A stretch of 64,000 bases of DNA, from assembly GCA_922989275.2 (NCBI GenBank), contig OV277868.1:49474216-49538215 (forward strand). Direction: 5' to 3'. Under the pieces are notes generated by a model. The model searched no databases and was not told the origin of the DNA. It saw only the letters and a program-made list of their open reading frames with translations. This DNA is from Gari tellinella. Its lineage: Eukaryota; Mollusca; Bivalvia; Cardiida; Psammobiidae. The first letter of the stretch is position 1. Every line of letters starts with the position of its first letter. A program made the position numbers and the translations under genes. This document shows, in pieces, positions 44,156 to 55,800 of this stretch.

Positions 44156-44265
44156 CCTGATTACACATGCTATTAAAAAAGTTATGTGTCTGATATTTAT
44201 AGCAATATCTCCTGATTACACATGCTATTAAAAAAGTTATGTGTCTGATATTTATAGCAATATCT
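44156..44265 (+). repeat. Perfect 55-bp tandem duplication
   Basis: Units 44156-44210 and 44211-44265 are identical, in Kazal 1 intron 1. Confidence 0.95.
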
Positions 44266-44530
44266 CTTTAGTATAAATGCATAAACTTTAATTTCGGGAA
44301 ATAAAAACATAGAAATTATCAGCAAATGCTATTCTTGCAGTGAAGGCATTAAACGATATCTATTAAATACTGATATAGACAATCTCAAATTAATAAAGGC
44401 AGATAAAGAATTTAAGAAGCAATTTAACAACTTTGTTTTGCCGTGTTCAAATTCTTGACAGGTTTATCATTTTCAGTCTAGGTTTTATTTTCTTGGCTTG
44501 TATTGATAGAGACATAATCATTTCTTGCAG

Positions 44531-44687
44531 GCTCACTGTGTATGCCGAGTAAGCGCCTGTTCATTGACGTGGATTGTGACAAACCAGTCATCTGTACAAA
44601 GAAGGCAATGCCCATGTGCTGCACAGACGGGAAAACGTACACAAATCAGTGTCAACTGGATATGGAAAACCAGAAACGAATTTGCCA
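44531..44687 (+). CDS. Kazal-type protease inhibitor 1, exon 2 (Kazal core)
   Basis: This exon lies between tttcttgcag and CA|gtaagt and encodes residues 18-69. It contains the Kazal core: DC-x5-C, then CTKKAMPMC, then the hallmark CTDGKTYTNQC and a fifth cysteine in KRIC. By Kazal convention P1 is two residues after the second cysteine, here Lys followed by Lys, which predicts inhibition of trypsin-like serine proteases. Spacing of 7 residues from Cys2 to Cys3 and 10 from Cys3 to Cys4 is canonical. There are two extra cysteines: one in the N-terminal SLCMPS segment and one directly after Cys3 (CC where CG is usual), which could form an additional disulfide. Intron 1 holds an M2 MITE copy and a 55-bp tandem duplication. 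Confidence 0.9.
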
Positions 44688-44865
44688 GTAAGTACACTAA
44701 GAGTCTTATTGTTTAATTCAGATATTTATGTTTGTACTGACTCCAAGGTATATTGCAGTCTCTTGACTCTCAAAATAAGCATACGATTCCGCTATTACGT
44801 CCACTCGAATGAAACTCCATTGGTAGCTTTAACAATTTACCACATACATGTATATTGTTTCTTAT

Positions 44866-45010
44866 TTTGAAGACGGATGACCACTTAAAGTAATTGAAAG
44901 TAAGGGTTTAAGATGCTTTAAGATGCTTTAAGATACTATCTGCTAGAATATAGAAACATTTCTGATGGTACATATTAATGACTGTATAAAGTGAAATCAT
45001 TTTGTTTAAA
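44866..45010 (-). mobile_element. M1 MITE fragment (Kazal 1 intron 2)
   Basis: TTTTGAAGACGGATGACCAC then a collapsed hairpin with three copies of AAGATGCTTT, then CTGCTAGAATATAGAAAC. Confidence 0.65.
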
Positions 45011-45246
45011 TGTGTGTATGTATGGAGCAATGTTCTAAAAACAAAATGATACCTTAAATATAAAAACACGACTTTGTTTGAGTGGTACATGTAATAATAA
45101 TTTACTTGTAAAGATATAGCAATATTACTACTTATAAAAATAACTATGATATTAATAGTGATATATTTCTTATAATAATTACAATGATAGCAAATATTTA
45201 TAAAATGTAAAGCAAAACCTTAAATTGATTATTATCTATTTCACAG

Positions 45247-45322
45247 TGAGGGCCAGTTCAATCCTATTGCCAAAGTCCACGATGGTCCATGTACCTCAAC
45301 AACAATTATTGCGCCTTATTGA
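45247..45322 (+). CDS. Kazal-type protease inhibitor 1, exon 3 (C-terminus)
   Basis: The exon follows acceptor tttcacag, completes a histidine codon and codes EGQFNPIAKVHDGPC, carrying the sixth Kazal cysteine, then a 9-residue tail TSTTIIAPY before TGA at 45320-45322. The segment EGxFNPIAKxHDGxC is nearly identical to exon 3 of the second Kazal gene, which supports paralogy and the splice choice. A candidate polyadenylation signal AATAAA lies at 45714-45719. Confidence 0.88.
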
Positions 45323-45823
45323 AAGACGTGTACATGCCAAACTGAGAACTCGATATTTAAGCTACGAATAGATCTTAGGACCCCGTGCCTCGCTCGTCGC
45401 CCGGACATACGACTCTCTATCTAGAACATTATACAAACCGTTGGTCTTATTGATTGGCTGTTTAAAGAGTCACACAGAACTACGAATCCATGTCAGCTTG
45501 TTGCTTACTTCACTGTTATATGGGAGTGTTATGTTAGCAGCAACAGCGCCGCTCTGTGTTGCGGGGCACTTAACTGTATGAGACTATGGACAAACGCCAA
45601 AGTGACGACTTTGGCTCGGGATAGCATAGAACAAACCAAATCGTGTCATTTACTGTAAATATATCGCTGCTATTTATTAAACATTTTCGTGAACATAACA
45701 TGTATGATACAAAAATAAATGCTGTATAATAACTGAACATGTCTTGTTTCATTTGCTCGGGTTTGAGGGTTTGGTTTATTTGGGTGTTTTTTTGTTCTCA
45801 TTGCTCCGAAGCTCGTTGACAAT

Positions 45824-46056
45824 TTAACCATTTCACTGTCGTTATGACGTAATAACCCGCCTAACACAGTCACTGTCATAGTATTGCCTGCTTTAACTTT
45901 GGAAATTGGAGTTGTATGCGTTTTGGCTTAAGAAACATTGATGCAAGTGTCAAACAGTTTGTATTCTGATCAGACACCGCGTTACGGAGCGTCTGATCAG
46001 GATCCAAACTGTTTGCAAAACGCTTATTAAGTCAGTCTCGGTCCTGAAAGGGTTAA
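45824..46056. mobile_element. M2 MITE copy l
   Basis: TTAA-bounded; GTATTCTGATCAGACACCGC with partner, full length. Confidence 0.85.
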
Positions 46057-46321
46057 GAATCTTTCGGCAAAGACAAACTACAATAAACATGTAATAGGCT
46101 ACCACTGCATGAAGGTTCATATAGATCTCTAAAGAGAACTGACTGCTAAATGCATGATAAAACTAATGTACACGGCTCATATATAAATATAGGAGGTATC
46201 GGGATTGTTTATGTCTTGCATTGAGTTGCCCCTTGTCATACATACTACAAACGTATTGTGTGAATAAGTGGTCGCTTAATACATGTTTGACTGTAATTTA
46301 AAACCCATGTACAGCGACTTC

Positions 46322-46507
46322 TTAACATAACGTCATCAATTCTAAACAATTGTCGTCTGCTTTTGTTTCTCAACTTGAAATTGTTAGTATTTTGACTTAA
46401 GAAATATTGAAATAAGTGTCAAACAGTTACGCGTTACGCGGTGTCTGATCGGGAACAAAACTGTTGCAAATAATCATATTCCTCGGGTAAGGCAGTGGAC
46501 GGGTTAA
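46322..46507. mobile_element. M2 MITE copy m
   Basis: GTCATCAATTCTAAACAATT; the left hairpin arm is deleted (CAAACAGTTACGCGTTACGC). Ends TTAA at 46504-46507. Confidence 0.75.
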
Positions 46508-47114
46508 AAAGATATCGTAGCGATCTCAAAACAGAGTACTGTTAAATGCAGGATAAAAGTAAAACAGAGAGCTTCAAATAGAGAGTTTTGTGTTACTTTT
46601 CTTATCTGGTAAGCTGCAGCCTTTATATAAAACTATTTCTTTTAAATGGCTGATCAAGGTCTGCATTGTTTGTCATTTTGTAAATAAATGTTGAATATGA
46701 ATCTAAGTCTATGATGACCTTAACTTCACATCTCTAAAACTCACCAGCTCTCTGATTTGCTTTAGGTTTGCATTAAGTTGTCTCCTGTCAAAATACTATT
46801 CATCGATTGGTTTAATTTCTTTTGGAATAGTCACTAGACACAGGTTTGGTTGTGCGCGATATTTGTACATGGAATGTATGTTTGACAATGTACCGTCAAC
46901 CAGTCTTTTCCGCAAACAGTCTTGGCTCCATTAAGTTTGGTGCGTTAATTATTTCACCGCCAAATAAGGTCTATTTAGGGTCAAGATTCAAGATTAAAGA
47001 TTTCAAATAATATTGTTAGAATATAAACAATAAAACCGAATCACAGAACCATATTTGTAATTCAACGATGCATCCTGTGTGAACTTGTATGAATTTGTAC
47101 TCTAATATGAATGA

Positions 47115-47185
47115 ACTATGATAATAATAATAGTAATAATAATAATAATAAAAATGATAATAATAAAAAGAATATAATAATTGTA
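47115..47185 (+). repeat. (AAT)n microsatellite
   Basis: AATAATAATAGTAATAATAA-type run, possibly the tail of a decayed retroelement; 46508-47852 otherwise shows no supported feature. Confidence 0.6.
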
Positions 47186-47852
47186 ATAAAAAAGACTTTA
47201 TTTAATGAGGAAACACATTTGGTAATAACCAATCTTCCATGAGGCCCTCAAAATATATTTACAAATAACAATAGAATCAACACAAAACATACATTGGTAT
47301 TTAGATCTACAATGAACAATGTAAATGGAACCTAACCACACGATATTACAACCGATACAGACCCAGATCAGCTGTTGTATTGAATATACAGCATTTAGAC
47401 TGTATCTGTTCCGTTTATGTTAGAGTAAAGAAAAAAGTTAACACTTATGGTCGAAATACAAACGGTTTAGACCTCGAAAAGCTACCGCATTATCAATGCC
47501 GTAGCCATTTTAGGTCTACACCCGTTGCAGTGTCCTGTGGTTGGAAATCATATAGCGGCGCCCATGTACAATTTTTAGCAAAAAAGAGACGCAAGCCTTC
47601 GTGCAGGTTTTAAGCAGGTTTTGAGATCTCCCATTGAGATAGAGTGCTTTGAATGCGGACACAGAATTTGCGTTTAACGTAATGGGGAAGTGAGTTCCAA
47701 ATTACAAACCCAGAATAAGGAAAATCCTTTAAAACCATACCTATATAAATTGGATAAAATACTTAATACAACACCTATAACAATTAATCAGTAATCACTG
47801 TTTTCGTTTACACTTTTATCAAATACATTTGTATTTGATTTACTATATCATT

Positions 47853-48003
47853 TTAACCCTTTGAAGGTTGGAAAAATACAGTCCGCTAAAACCGAGACAA
47901 AGAGTTTTGATTCTGATCAGACCCCACGTATTCGGGGTCTGATCTGAGTCCAAACTGTTTGTAAATGTTTCCAATACCGGGTTTCTCACATTCAAAGGGT
48001 TAA
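47853..48003. mobile_element. M2 MITE copy n (short form)
   Basis: 151 bp, TTAA-bounded, TTAACCCTTTGAAGGTTG ends with complement; hairpin GATTCTGATCAGACCCCACG and partner. Confidence 0.82.
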
Positions 48004-48548
48004 GTATCATTTTAATATTCGTCTGCATTTACTTTAGACTGACGTAAAATTGATGCATTGTAAATACAATGTACATGTATGCATACTTACTGCTTGTAAT
48101 TCTCAACAATATTTTTGCATAAATGAAACAAATCTAAAAACACTTGGCCTATTGAAGAAATGTTTACGTATACAGATAATACAAAATGAAGCCATTGTAA
48201 GAGTATTCTGCAATGGTTACATCATACCTTAGGCTAACACGTGTAAAACCGCCCGTGATTTGTCGGTTTGCAGACATTCCAATACGAATATGTACTGGGG
48301 TTTTTTTTGTTTTGTTTTTTAGATATATGTGATGTTAATGAGATGTTTGGTGTCAGTTTATTTCAATAAGCTTCTATTTGAATATAGGATTTTTTCTTAT
48401 TTATATTTTTTTTATAAGTATAAACCAAGAACAACACTTGCAATGTACATATATGTGTTAGAACATAATCTGTTTGTGCTACGACATGAGTGAGCAAATT
48501 GCAAACAACTCATGTTGTCCATTGCCTTATGATTCTCTTCAGTATGTG

Positions 48549-49098
48549 TGCAACAGATTAGAGGGAGTAGATCTAAACTGAACAAATCAAACATTTTCTC
48601 TCTCATTTCAACACAAACTCATATGGTGTTACTACTCATTCAAATAGTATGGCACTATATGGCTTAAAGCAGAAATCAAGATGTTAGTGTTTGAAATACA
48701 ATGCTCCCTCTCTACAACGACACCCAAAGGGAGACACAGAGTTTGTGTGTTGTTCGGAGGGAGTCGTTATATTGAGGGAAAATTAAGACTATGCTTACAT
48801 TTGCAAACAGCTTGAATCCAGATCAGACGCCGCATTACGCGGCGTCTGAACTGGATTCAAGCTGTTTGTCGCTCGTCGTTGTATTTATTCTATCAAAATG
48901 TCCAATTATAAGTAGCTTTGAGAAAAAATAGCAGACGACAATTTTATGCAGATGATATTGCATCAGTAAAAGCGTTAGAAATAATTGTTCTGTTTAGGGA
49001 ACTGCGGCAATGGTCGTTGTAAGGAGGGAGTCGTTGTTGGGAGGGTCGTTGCAGGGAGGGAGCACTGTACTCCCCTTATCTGGAGCCTAGACTGCAAT
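48549..49098. mobile_element. F6 MITE copy f, host of M3
   Basis: F6 sequence 48549-48698 (partly decayed) resumes after the insert as CTCCCCTTATCTGGAGCC at 49070. Confidence 0.78.
48699..49067 (-). mobile_element. M3 MITE copy c, inside F6
   Basis: TA duplications (48697-48698, 49068-49069); 369 bp; internal M2-type hairpin GAATCCAGATCAGACGCCGC. Confidence 0.9.
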
Positions 49099-49231
49099 AT
49101 CAGAACAAAGTCGTTCGTGTTAGAACAAACCGTAGCAATACGAGTAAATTGATCCCGAATTATTGACCTCGATTGTGCAACATATTTGCACGAATTGCAT
49201 CCTTATAATCTACACTTTCAATGAATTTAAT

Positions 49232-49425
49232 CAGGGCTGCAGATAAAAGGGAGTTTTTTCGAACAAATCCAACATTGTCTAACTCATTTCAGCACCAAAT
49301 CCTATGGTGTTACTACTCATTATAATCCTCTCGAAGAGAGGATTCTAATGAGTAGTGACACCATAAGGTTTAATGCAGAAATAAAGATTTTAGTTTTTGA
49401 AAAACTCTACTTATCTGGAGCCCTG
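49232..49425. mobile_element. F6 MITE copy g
   Basis: 6-base target duplication TTTAAT on both sides (49226-49231, 49426-49431); full hairpin. Confidence 0.92.
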
Positions 49426-50193
49426 TTTAATGATAGGTTACCATTTAAGGATATCAAGAATACACCATTCCAGTTACTCATTATCATATTGCAGTTTTGT
49501 TGTTACATGTATTATTTTGTTATTATTATCATTCACCTCAGTCTTTCCTGTTTGCAAACGCCGATACTGACCCTATTTCAGAAAGCAGGGCATTGTAACA
49601 ATGTCGTAAGACTGTATGTAATATCTCTGTAACTACTGACCATTTCGTCTGTCTGATTCCAGTGTCAAATTTTATCGTCTGATTTAAACCCTTCACTGCC
49701 ATTATACCATATGCTTAATAGGCATTGGTGCCTAAACTATCAGTTCAAAGTCAGATTTAAAGCAGTTTAACCGAAGAAATATCAATTGGAATGTCAAATA
49801 ATTTGGATAGAAATTGAAAAATGTAAAGTCGACTTTTAGTCGCCAATCGCGATAAATGAGTTAACCGAGTTATGGCTGTCGCTGCCAAGCAATCTAATTA
49901 TACTTTTATGTTTGAAACTAGTTATTGAAATATAAACAATTTGTTCATGTCAATTATTATACATTTACAATGATTTGGCAATAAAATGTACGTAAATTTA
50001 AACTCATCTACAAAATAATGGATCCAAACTGTTTGCAATGGTTATTACGGGTCCTCCACTAGCTTACAAAGAGTTAAAGCAACATTAGCAAAGTGCCTCC
50101 TAAGGTGGACATTATGTGGCGTTTCATCAGAGTCTGCACTGTTTGTTATATCGTATTAAATATTTTTTTCTGTATGGACAATCACTGTACATA

Positions 50194-50397
50194 CAGTAAA
50201 ACCTCTCTATAACAGCCACTAAAAGAAGGCTAATAAATTGTATAAAAGACAGGTGATAGCTTAAAGCAAGGTGACAGTAAAACAGAAATCTCCTAAAGGA
50301 GATTTCTGTTTTACTGTCACCTTGCTTTAAGCAATCACCTGTCATAAACACATAATAACTAACACAAATTAGTGGCTGTTATAGAGAGGTTTTACTG
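50194..50397. mobile_element. F5 MITE copy b
   Basis: TA on both sides; near-perfect inverted repeat over the whole 204 bp. Confidence 0.92.
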
Positions 50398-50773
50398 TAG
50401 TGTCTTTTGCTCACCCTTGTATATCTACAATGAAATATTCCAGCAAGTATACAGGGAAAATTCATTGCATGCCCAGGAATACATTGGTCAAGCAACAAAG
50501 ATGTAGAAGCTGGTTGTTTTCCTGCCATTGTCATTTGTGTTTAACTTAAATGACCAAATAAGTCCCCATTTTGGGTTGTCGTATATAAGCGATGTTTTAC
50601 ATTAGTTTTCCTTAGGATGGTTTGAGAAACAGACCCGCTGTATATAGCTATCAATTGTAGTAGGTCTCAGGCGTGGTATGGGTGTCCATTTTATTGACCT
50701 TTTATGTGGTTATATTGAACTCTTTAGGACAAGTTCCAAATTTGTCCCTTGTTTCCTGTCCCCTTAAACCTTA

Positions 50774-50781
50774 TGACGTCA
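50774..50781 (+). promoter_or_regulatory. CRE palindrome upstream of Kazal gene 2
   Basis: TGACGTCA occurs 309 bases upstream of the ATG within the same 12-mer (TATGACGTCAAT) as in Kazal gene 1. A TATAAA at 50791-50796 follows closely, and another CRE half-site (ATTGACGCA) lies near 50804. Regulatory role is inferred. Confidence 0.5.
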
Positions 50782-51082
50782 ATAAAGGTCTATAAACCAT
50801 GTCATTGACGCACATCAGTTATCTTATCGAACTTCAGTTACTTATGCTTACGAAAGTTCGACAGACTAATGTAGGTTAATTTCTGTTATTTATCGAAATT
50901 GGTTACCGGCTCTTGTTCCTTTGTAAAATGCGGCGCACGAAAAGCGTAAAACCAGTACAGAAGAAATATAATTAATTGATCAACAAAGCCCATTTTCATC
51001 GCATCAACGATTTAAAAATGCTGAACTGAACAGTGTTCGTGTCATTTGAAGTTTTACTGTAAATTATATTGCTCGGATAGCC

Positions 51083-51143
51083 ATGGCGTGTAAACGGACT
51101 TTACTTTTACTTCTTGTCGTAGTTTTACTTCAAGCATTTTCAG
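51083..51143 (+). CDS. Kazal-type protease inhibitor 2, exon 1 (signal peptide)
   Basis: ATG in context GCCATGG begins MACKRTLLLLLVVVLLQAFS plus the first base of an Asp codon; the donor is G|gtaaat. It is a textbook secretory signal with a Leu/Val core and an A-F-S cleavage region. The donor phase (one base) is the same as in the first Kazal gene. The next exon lies 8 kb downstream; the intron contains a large inverted repeat. No alternative partner exon was found closer. Confidence 0.82.
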
Positions 51144-51576
51144 GTAAATAATCTTAAAACGACTTCTTATCCTATCATGTTCATAATATGCACGGCTTCA
51201 ATGGAATTTACAAATAGTTTGGACCCATGTCAGAAATACGAAACAGCAAGGCTGAGAGAGAATAGTTATAGCGAAACTGTAAGGCTTATTATTCGTTTAA
51301 GTAAAATGTCGAGAAGAATGTGTTCTTTTTAAAAAAAATAAAATAAAAAAAATAGCTATGATGACTGGATATTGTATAAATGTAAAACTTTATTCTATGG
51401 TTATGATGTATTGATAAAAAATTTAAAAATATAAATCCCAGAAAAACTTGGAATGTCAATTAGCTCACATGCCAAAGATGTATAAGTAGTACGTTATTAA
51501 AACGCACAAATGGGGATACTAGAAATGTATATATAGTTGAAATGTCAATCTCCGCAAAAGAAATTCTGTGTGGCTA

Positions 51577-51672
51577 TTAACCCATTGCCTGTCTATAACG
51601 ACTTAATTGGGGTTTTCAAACAACTTGTAATCAGATCAGACGCTGCTTAGCACAGCGTCTGGTGTCTTTATG
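51577..51672. mobile_element. M2 MITE fragment (Kazal 2 intron 1)
   Basis: TTAACCCATTGCCTGTC and ATCAGACGCTGC / GCAGCGTCTG-like arms; the right end is missing. Confidence 0.6.
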
Positions 51673-52844
51673 TGTCTTAAATTAGAAAAAAAAACATTTA
51701 AAAATATTTTTAATTTTAATTTTGCAAACAACACATTTAAAGTAGAGGGTATTTCGGCATGATAAAGAGTTTTAAAAAATGTCTGTCGTGAAGGCAATTT
51801 GTAGCTTAAAGGGATACTTCCGTAATTGAAAAAAGGGAGAATCTCAGGTAAAGTTCTACAAGTTGAATTAAGGTCTATATAAGCAAATTGCTAAAAAAAA
51901 GATGGGGGTTGCCATGCTTTTTCAGCTCTAGCTGGCTTTGAAAAGTGTGATGTTTGCCGCATTTGCTCATTGTTAGAGCAGTAAACGTCATAAGGGACAA
52001 ATGCACTTATATTACAACACAATAACATATTTCTAGTACACTTTTTAATTTTCTAGCATTCATTCATCACAAGCAAGTGTGAAATAAACTTTTTAAAGCT
52101 ATTTCTTGTGTTTTTAATGAGCTTTTGGCTAAAATGAATGCTGAAAACCGGAAAAATAAGACATTTATTCTTGCCAATGTCTCACAAATACATCAATTTT
52201 GTAAAAAGTTTCAGTAAAAGATTCTTTAAACTTTCTAGGCATCTAGGTTAAAGTATTCCTTATCAAATGGTGTAAAAACCTAGGTGTCGCCATGTTCATT
52301 AATGAAATATGGTCAAAATTCTAACCCTACCCCCTTAGATTTTATGCAGAAAATATACCTCCCCAATAGCCAAATTGGGTCTCTGTTGGCCTAAAAATAG
52401 GAAATATTCATCCAATATTTGCTTAAATTGGTAAATATATGAGTGTATGTCAATACAACATCATTTAATAAAGCTTTAGTTGCTTAAAGCATTTACAGTG
52501 CTGCTGATAAAAACATTAACATAATATCTACAAGAACTGTTACCCGGGACAGTTTTTTCAAATCTTGAAACAGTGCCTGTACGGACAGGACTATATTTTA
52601 CATAATTTACCAATGAGAACTTTTCAAAATTCATTTTTATGGTAATAAATGTATTGCAAATCAGAAAATGTATAGTAATCACGGTATTTAAGAAGTTTAT
52701 TTTTCAACATTTTTGATATAGGCGAGTATGTCTTTAAAGAAGTGTAACTGTTAAACTGCGAACTCCTGGGGCCGAAGAATTTTCGAAAACTTACAGTTTA
52801 AAGAGATTGGTATTTCAGATATAGCTCTGTAGTTTGTAGTTAAG
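51673..52844. other. Intron sequence without recognised feature
   Basis: AT-rich sequence (51.7-52.8 kb) with poly-A-rich runs; one stretch (about 51815-52260) has a less random look but no frame, hairpin or tandem order that I can support. Confidence 0.5.
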
Positions 52845-55800
52845 AGCAATTCTCTGTAACCATCAACCAGATTATATAGGGGGGTCGGCACGCATAGTCA
52901 CCGATTTGCATGAAACTTACCCCATTTGTACCTCTCTACATGAAATGGAAAAAAATACCCCGACAATTTATTTCCCACATCCGGTTGCCATGGCAACGCG
53001 AAATCAAGAATTTCGCCAAAAATCAGTGTTTTTGGTGAGTAAATTATGACAAATTCACAGACTTTTTCAGTGAAAACTGTACATATTTCAGATAAAATGA
53101 CATTTGTATGTTGAACTATGACACTTTGTCAATAAAATAGCATTGTAGGATTTGACTCAACATTATACCCACTTGGCAGGCACGTGCGATCTTTAGGGGC
53201 CAATATACTGAAAGTGAGATATCATGATCTTGGCATATTTTAAGGACTGGTAGAATACTTATGCATCCATGCTGAGCTTGAATATGATCACTTATAACAA
53301 GTAACACATGTGTTGTTTACGGATTTGGAAGAATACCTTTGGGATTCTGGTTGCTAAGGGGGTAACCATGACAACGAAACTATCGACTTTTTAATGTTGT
53401 AATTTCCTATGTAACTGAGCAGGATTGCTTAAAAGATACCAGGATAACTCTGAAATTGCTATAACCATATATTTTAGTGTTATTAAATGAAAGTAGAAGA
53501 CAACACATGCAGATATTAGTTGGTAACTATGGTAACCCCTGCCAACAGAACGTAATTTACTGAAAATATGTGCCAAATTCAAGACTTTCGGAACGCAAAA
53601 TACAGAAAACTATCAAAACTATTACACACTTTCTTAAATTAGTTTCATTATCATGTTTGCAAGTTAGCACTGTCTTGTAAACATTCACTGTTTAGATGAA
53701 AACGGCATTTGGTTGCCTTAGTAACCGCTCAACGCAATTGCTAAATAAGAGCCTCATATTGAAAATGTGAGTCAAACTAAAGTATTTTATAAGGAAAAGT
53801 ACAGCAACATATCAGAACCATGGAACCGTAGTTGCATCATCAGATTTTATAGTTAGCAGTGTCGTATAATTTTCACTTTAAACATGAAAATAACGTTTGG
53901 TTACCATAGAAACCACTCACAATATATGCTAAATAACAGCATTGTATCGAAAATATGTGTCAAATTCCATGTGTTTTTAAGATAAAGTACAGCAACCAAT
54001 CAGAACAATGGTACTTAAGTGTCATTATCAGATTCGCAAGTTAACATTGTCATATAACATTCACTTAAGACATAAAAAAAAAAAGAATTGGTTACCTTAG
54101 CAACACCTCATAACATTATGCTTTATAAGAGCAACATTTTTGAAATAATGAGTCAAATTCAAGTTTTTGTAAATACAATATACCGTAACCTAACAGAACT
54201 ATTGTATTAAAGTTCACTTTCAGATTTACAAGATAACATTGTCATATAAGTATACACTTTTAATAAAAAAAGAATATTTGGTTACCCTAGCAACCACTCC
54301 TAAAGTAAAAACATTATTTTGAAATTATGGTCAAATTTTTGCGTTCTTAAAGGCAAAGTACAGGAACCTATCAGAACAATGGTACTTTTGTGTCATTATC
54401 AGATTTGCAAGCTTACATCATCATGTAACATTAACTTTTGGCATAAAAAGAAGAATTGGTTACCTTAGCAACACCTCACAACATTATGCTTTATTAGAGC
54501 AACATTTTGAAGTAATGAGTCCAATTCAAGTTTTTGTAAATACAATATACCGTAACCTAACAGAACTATTGTACTTAAAGTTTATTGTCAGATTAACAAG
54601 ATAATATTGTCATATAAATATTCACTTTTAATACGAAAAGAACATTTGGTTACCCTAGCAACCACTCACAAAATATGCAAAATAAAAGAATTTTATTGAA
54701 AATATAGTCATTTTTTGCGTTCTTGAAGGCAAAGTATAGGAACCTATCAGAACCTTTGTACTTAAGTTGCAGTTTAAGTTTTGCAAGTTAATATAGTCGT
54801 GTAACCGCTCACTTTTACCATGAAAACTACATATTGTTGCCATAGCAACGATTTACAATTAATGTTTTATCAGAGCAAAATATTGAATATATGTGTAAAA
54901 TTCATGCTTTTATTGGGAAAGAACAGCATTTTATTATAACCATTGTACTTTTTATCGTAAGTTTATTATCAGGTTTACAATGCACAGAAATAACTTTCGA
55001 TTACCTTAGCAACCGCTCATAATTTATGCTTAATTAGAGTATTTTATTGAATTTAAGTGTCAAATTTGAGCTAGCTCAGGGTGAGCGTTTGCAATTCTTG
55101 AATGTCCGGCGTCAAAAAAGTTTAGTGTTTACATTCCAGAGGCAACTTTTTTTATCCAATCTGTCTGAATCTTGCTCAAATTGTTTATAATAATAAAAGT
55201 TAGGATGAGTTCGATTATGGTTTTAAATCTGACAAATAGGTCAATAGTTATCTAGCCTTGAATTGCTCAGAATGCAATATTAACGGTGTTTACACTCTAG
55301 AGGCCACAACTTTAATCCAATCTCTATCAAACTTGCTCAGATTGTAATACAACTATAAGAGTTCAGATGAATTTGATTATGGGTGAAATCTGAACAAATG
55401 GTCAAGAGTTGTCTACCTTTGAATTGCTGAAAATGCCATATTTAATGGTGTTTACACTCTAGAGGCAACACTTTTTATCTAATCTTTTTTAAACTTGCTC
55501 AGATCGTATATGACTATAAGAGTTTGCATAAGGTTGATTATGGTTGAAATTGAGCCAATGTGTGAAGTGTTATCTGCCCTTGAATTGTTGTAATGTCATA
55601 TTCAAAAGCGTTTACACTCTAGAAACCACAATATTTTCATTCAATCTTTCTCAAACTATATCAGATTGTATACAACTATAAGTTCTAAATTGAGATAAAG
55701 TTTGGCTTAAATCGAATAATTAGGTCATGAGTTATCTGCCCTTGATGTGTTGAAAATGTCATATCTAACAGTGTTTACACTCTTGCAAAGTTCTCAAAGG

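Noticed and set aside
53116..53307. A 63-residue protein repeated at 58497-58688
   Set aside because: It is the same repeat arm read in both halves of the inverted repeat; substitutions are not obviously synonymous and no motif is present.
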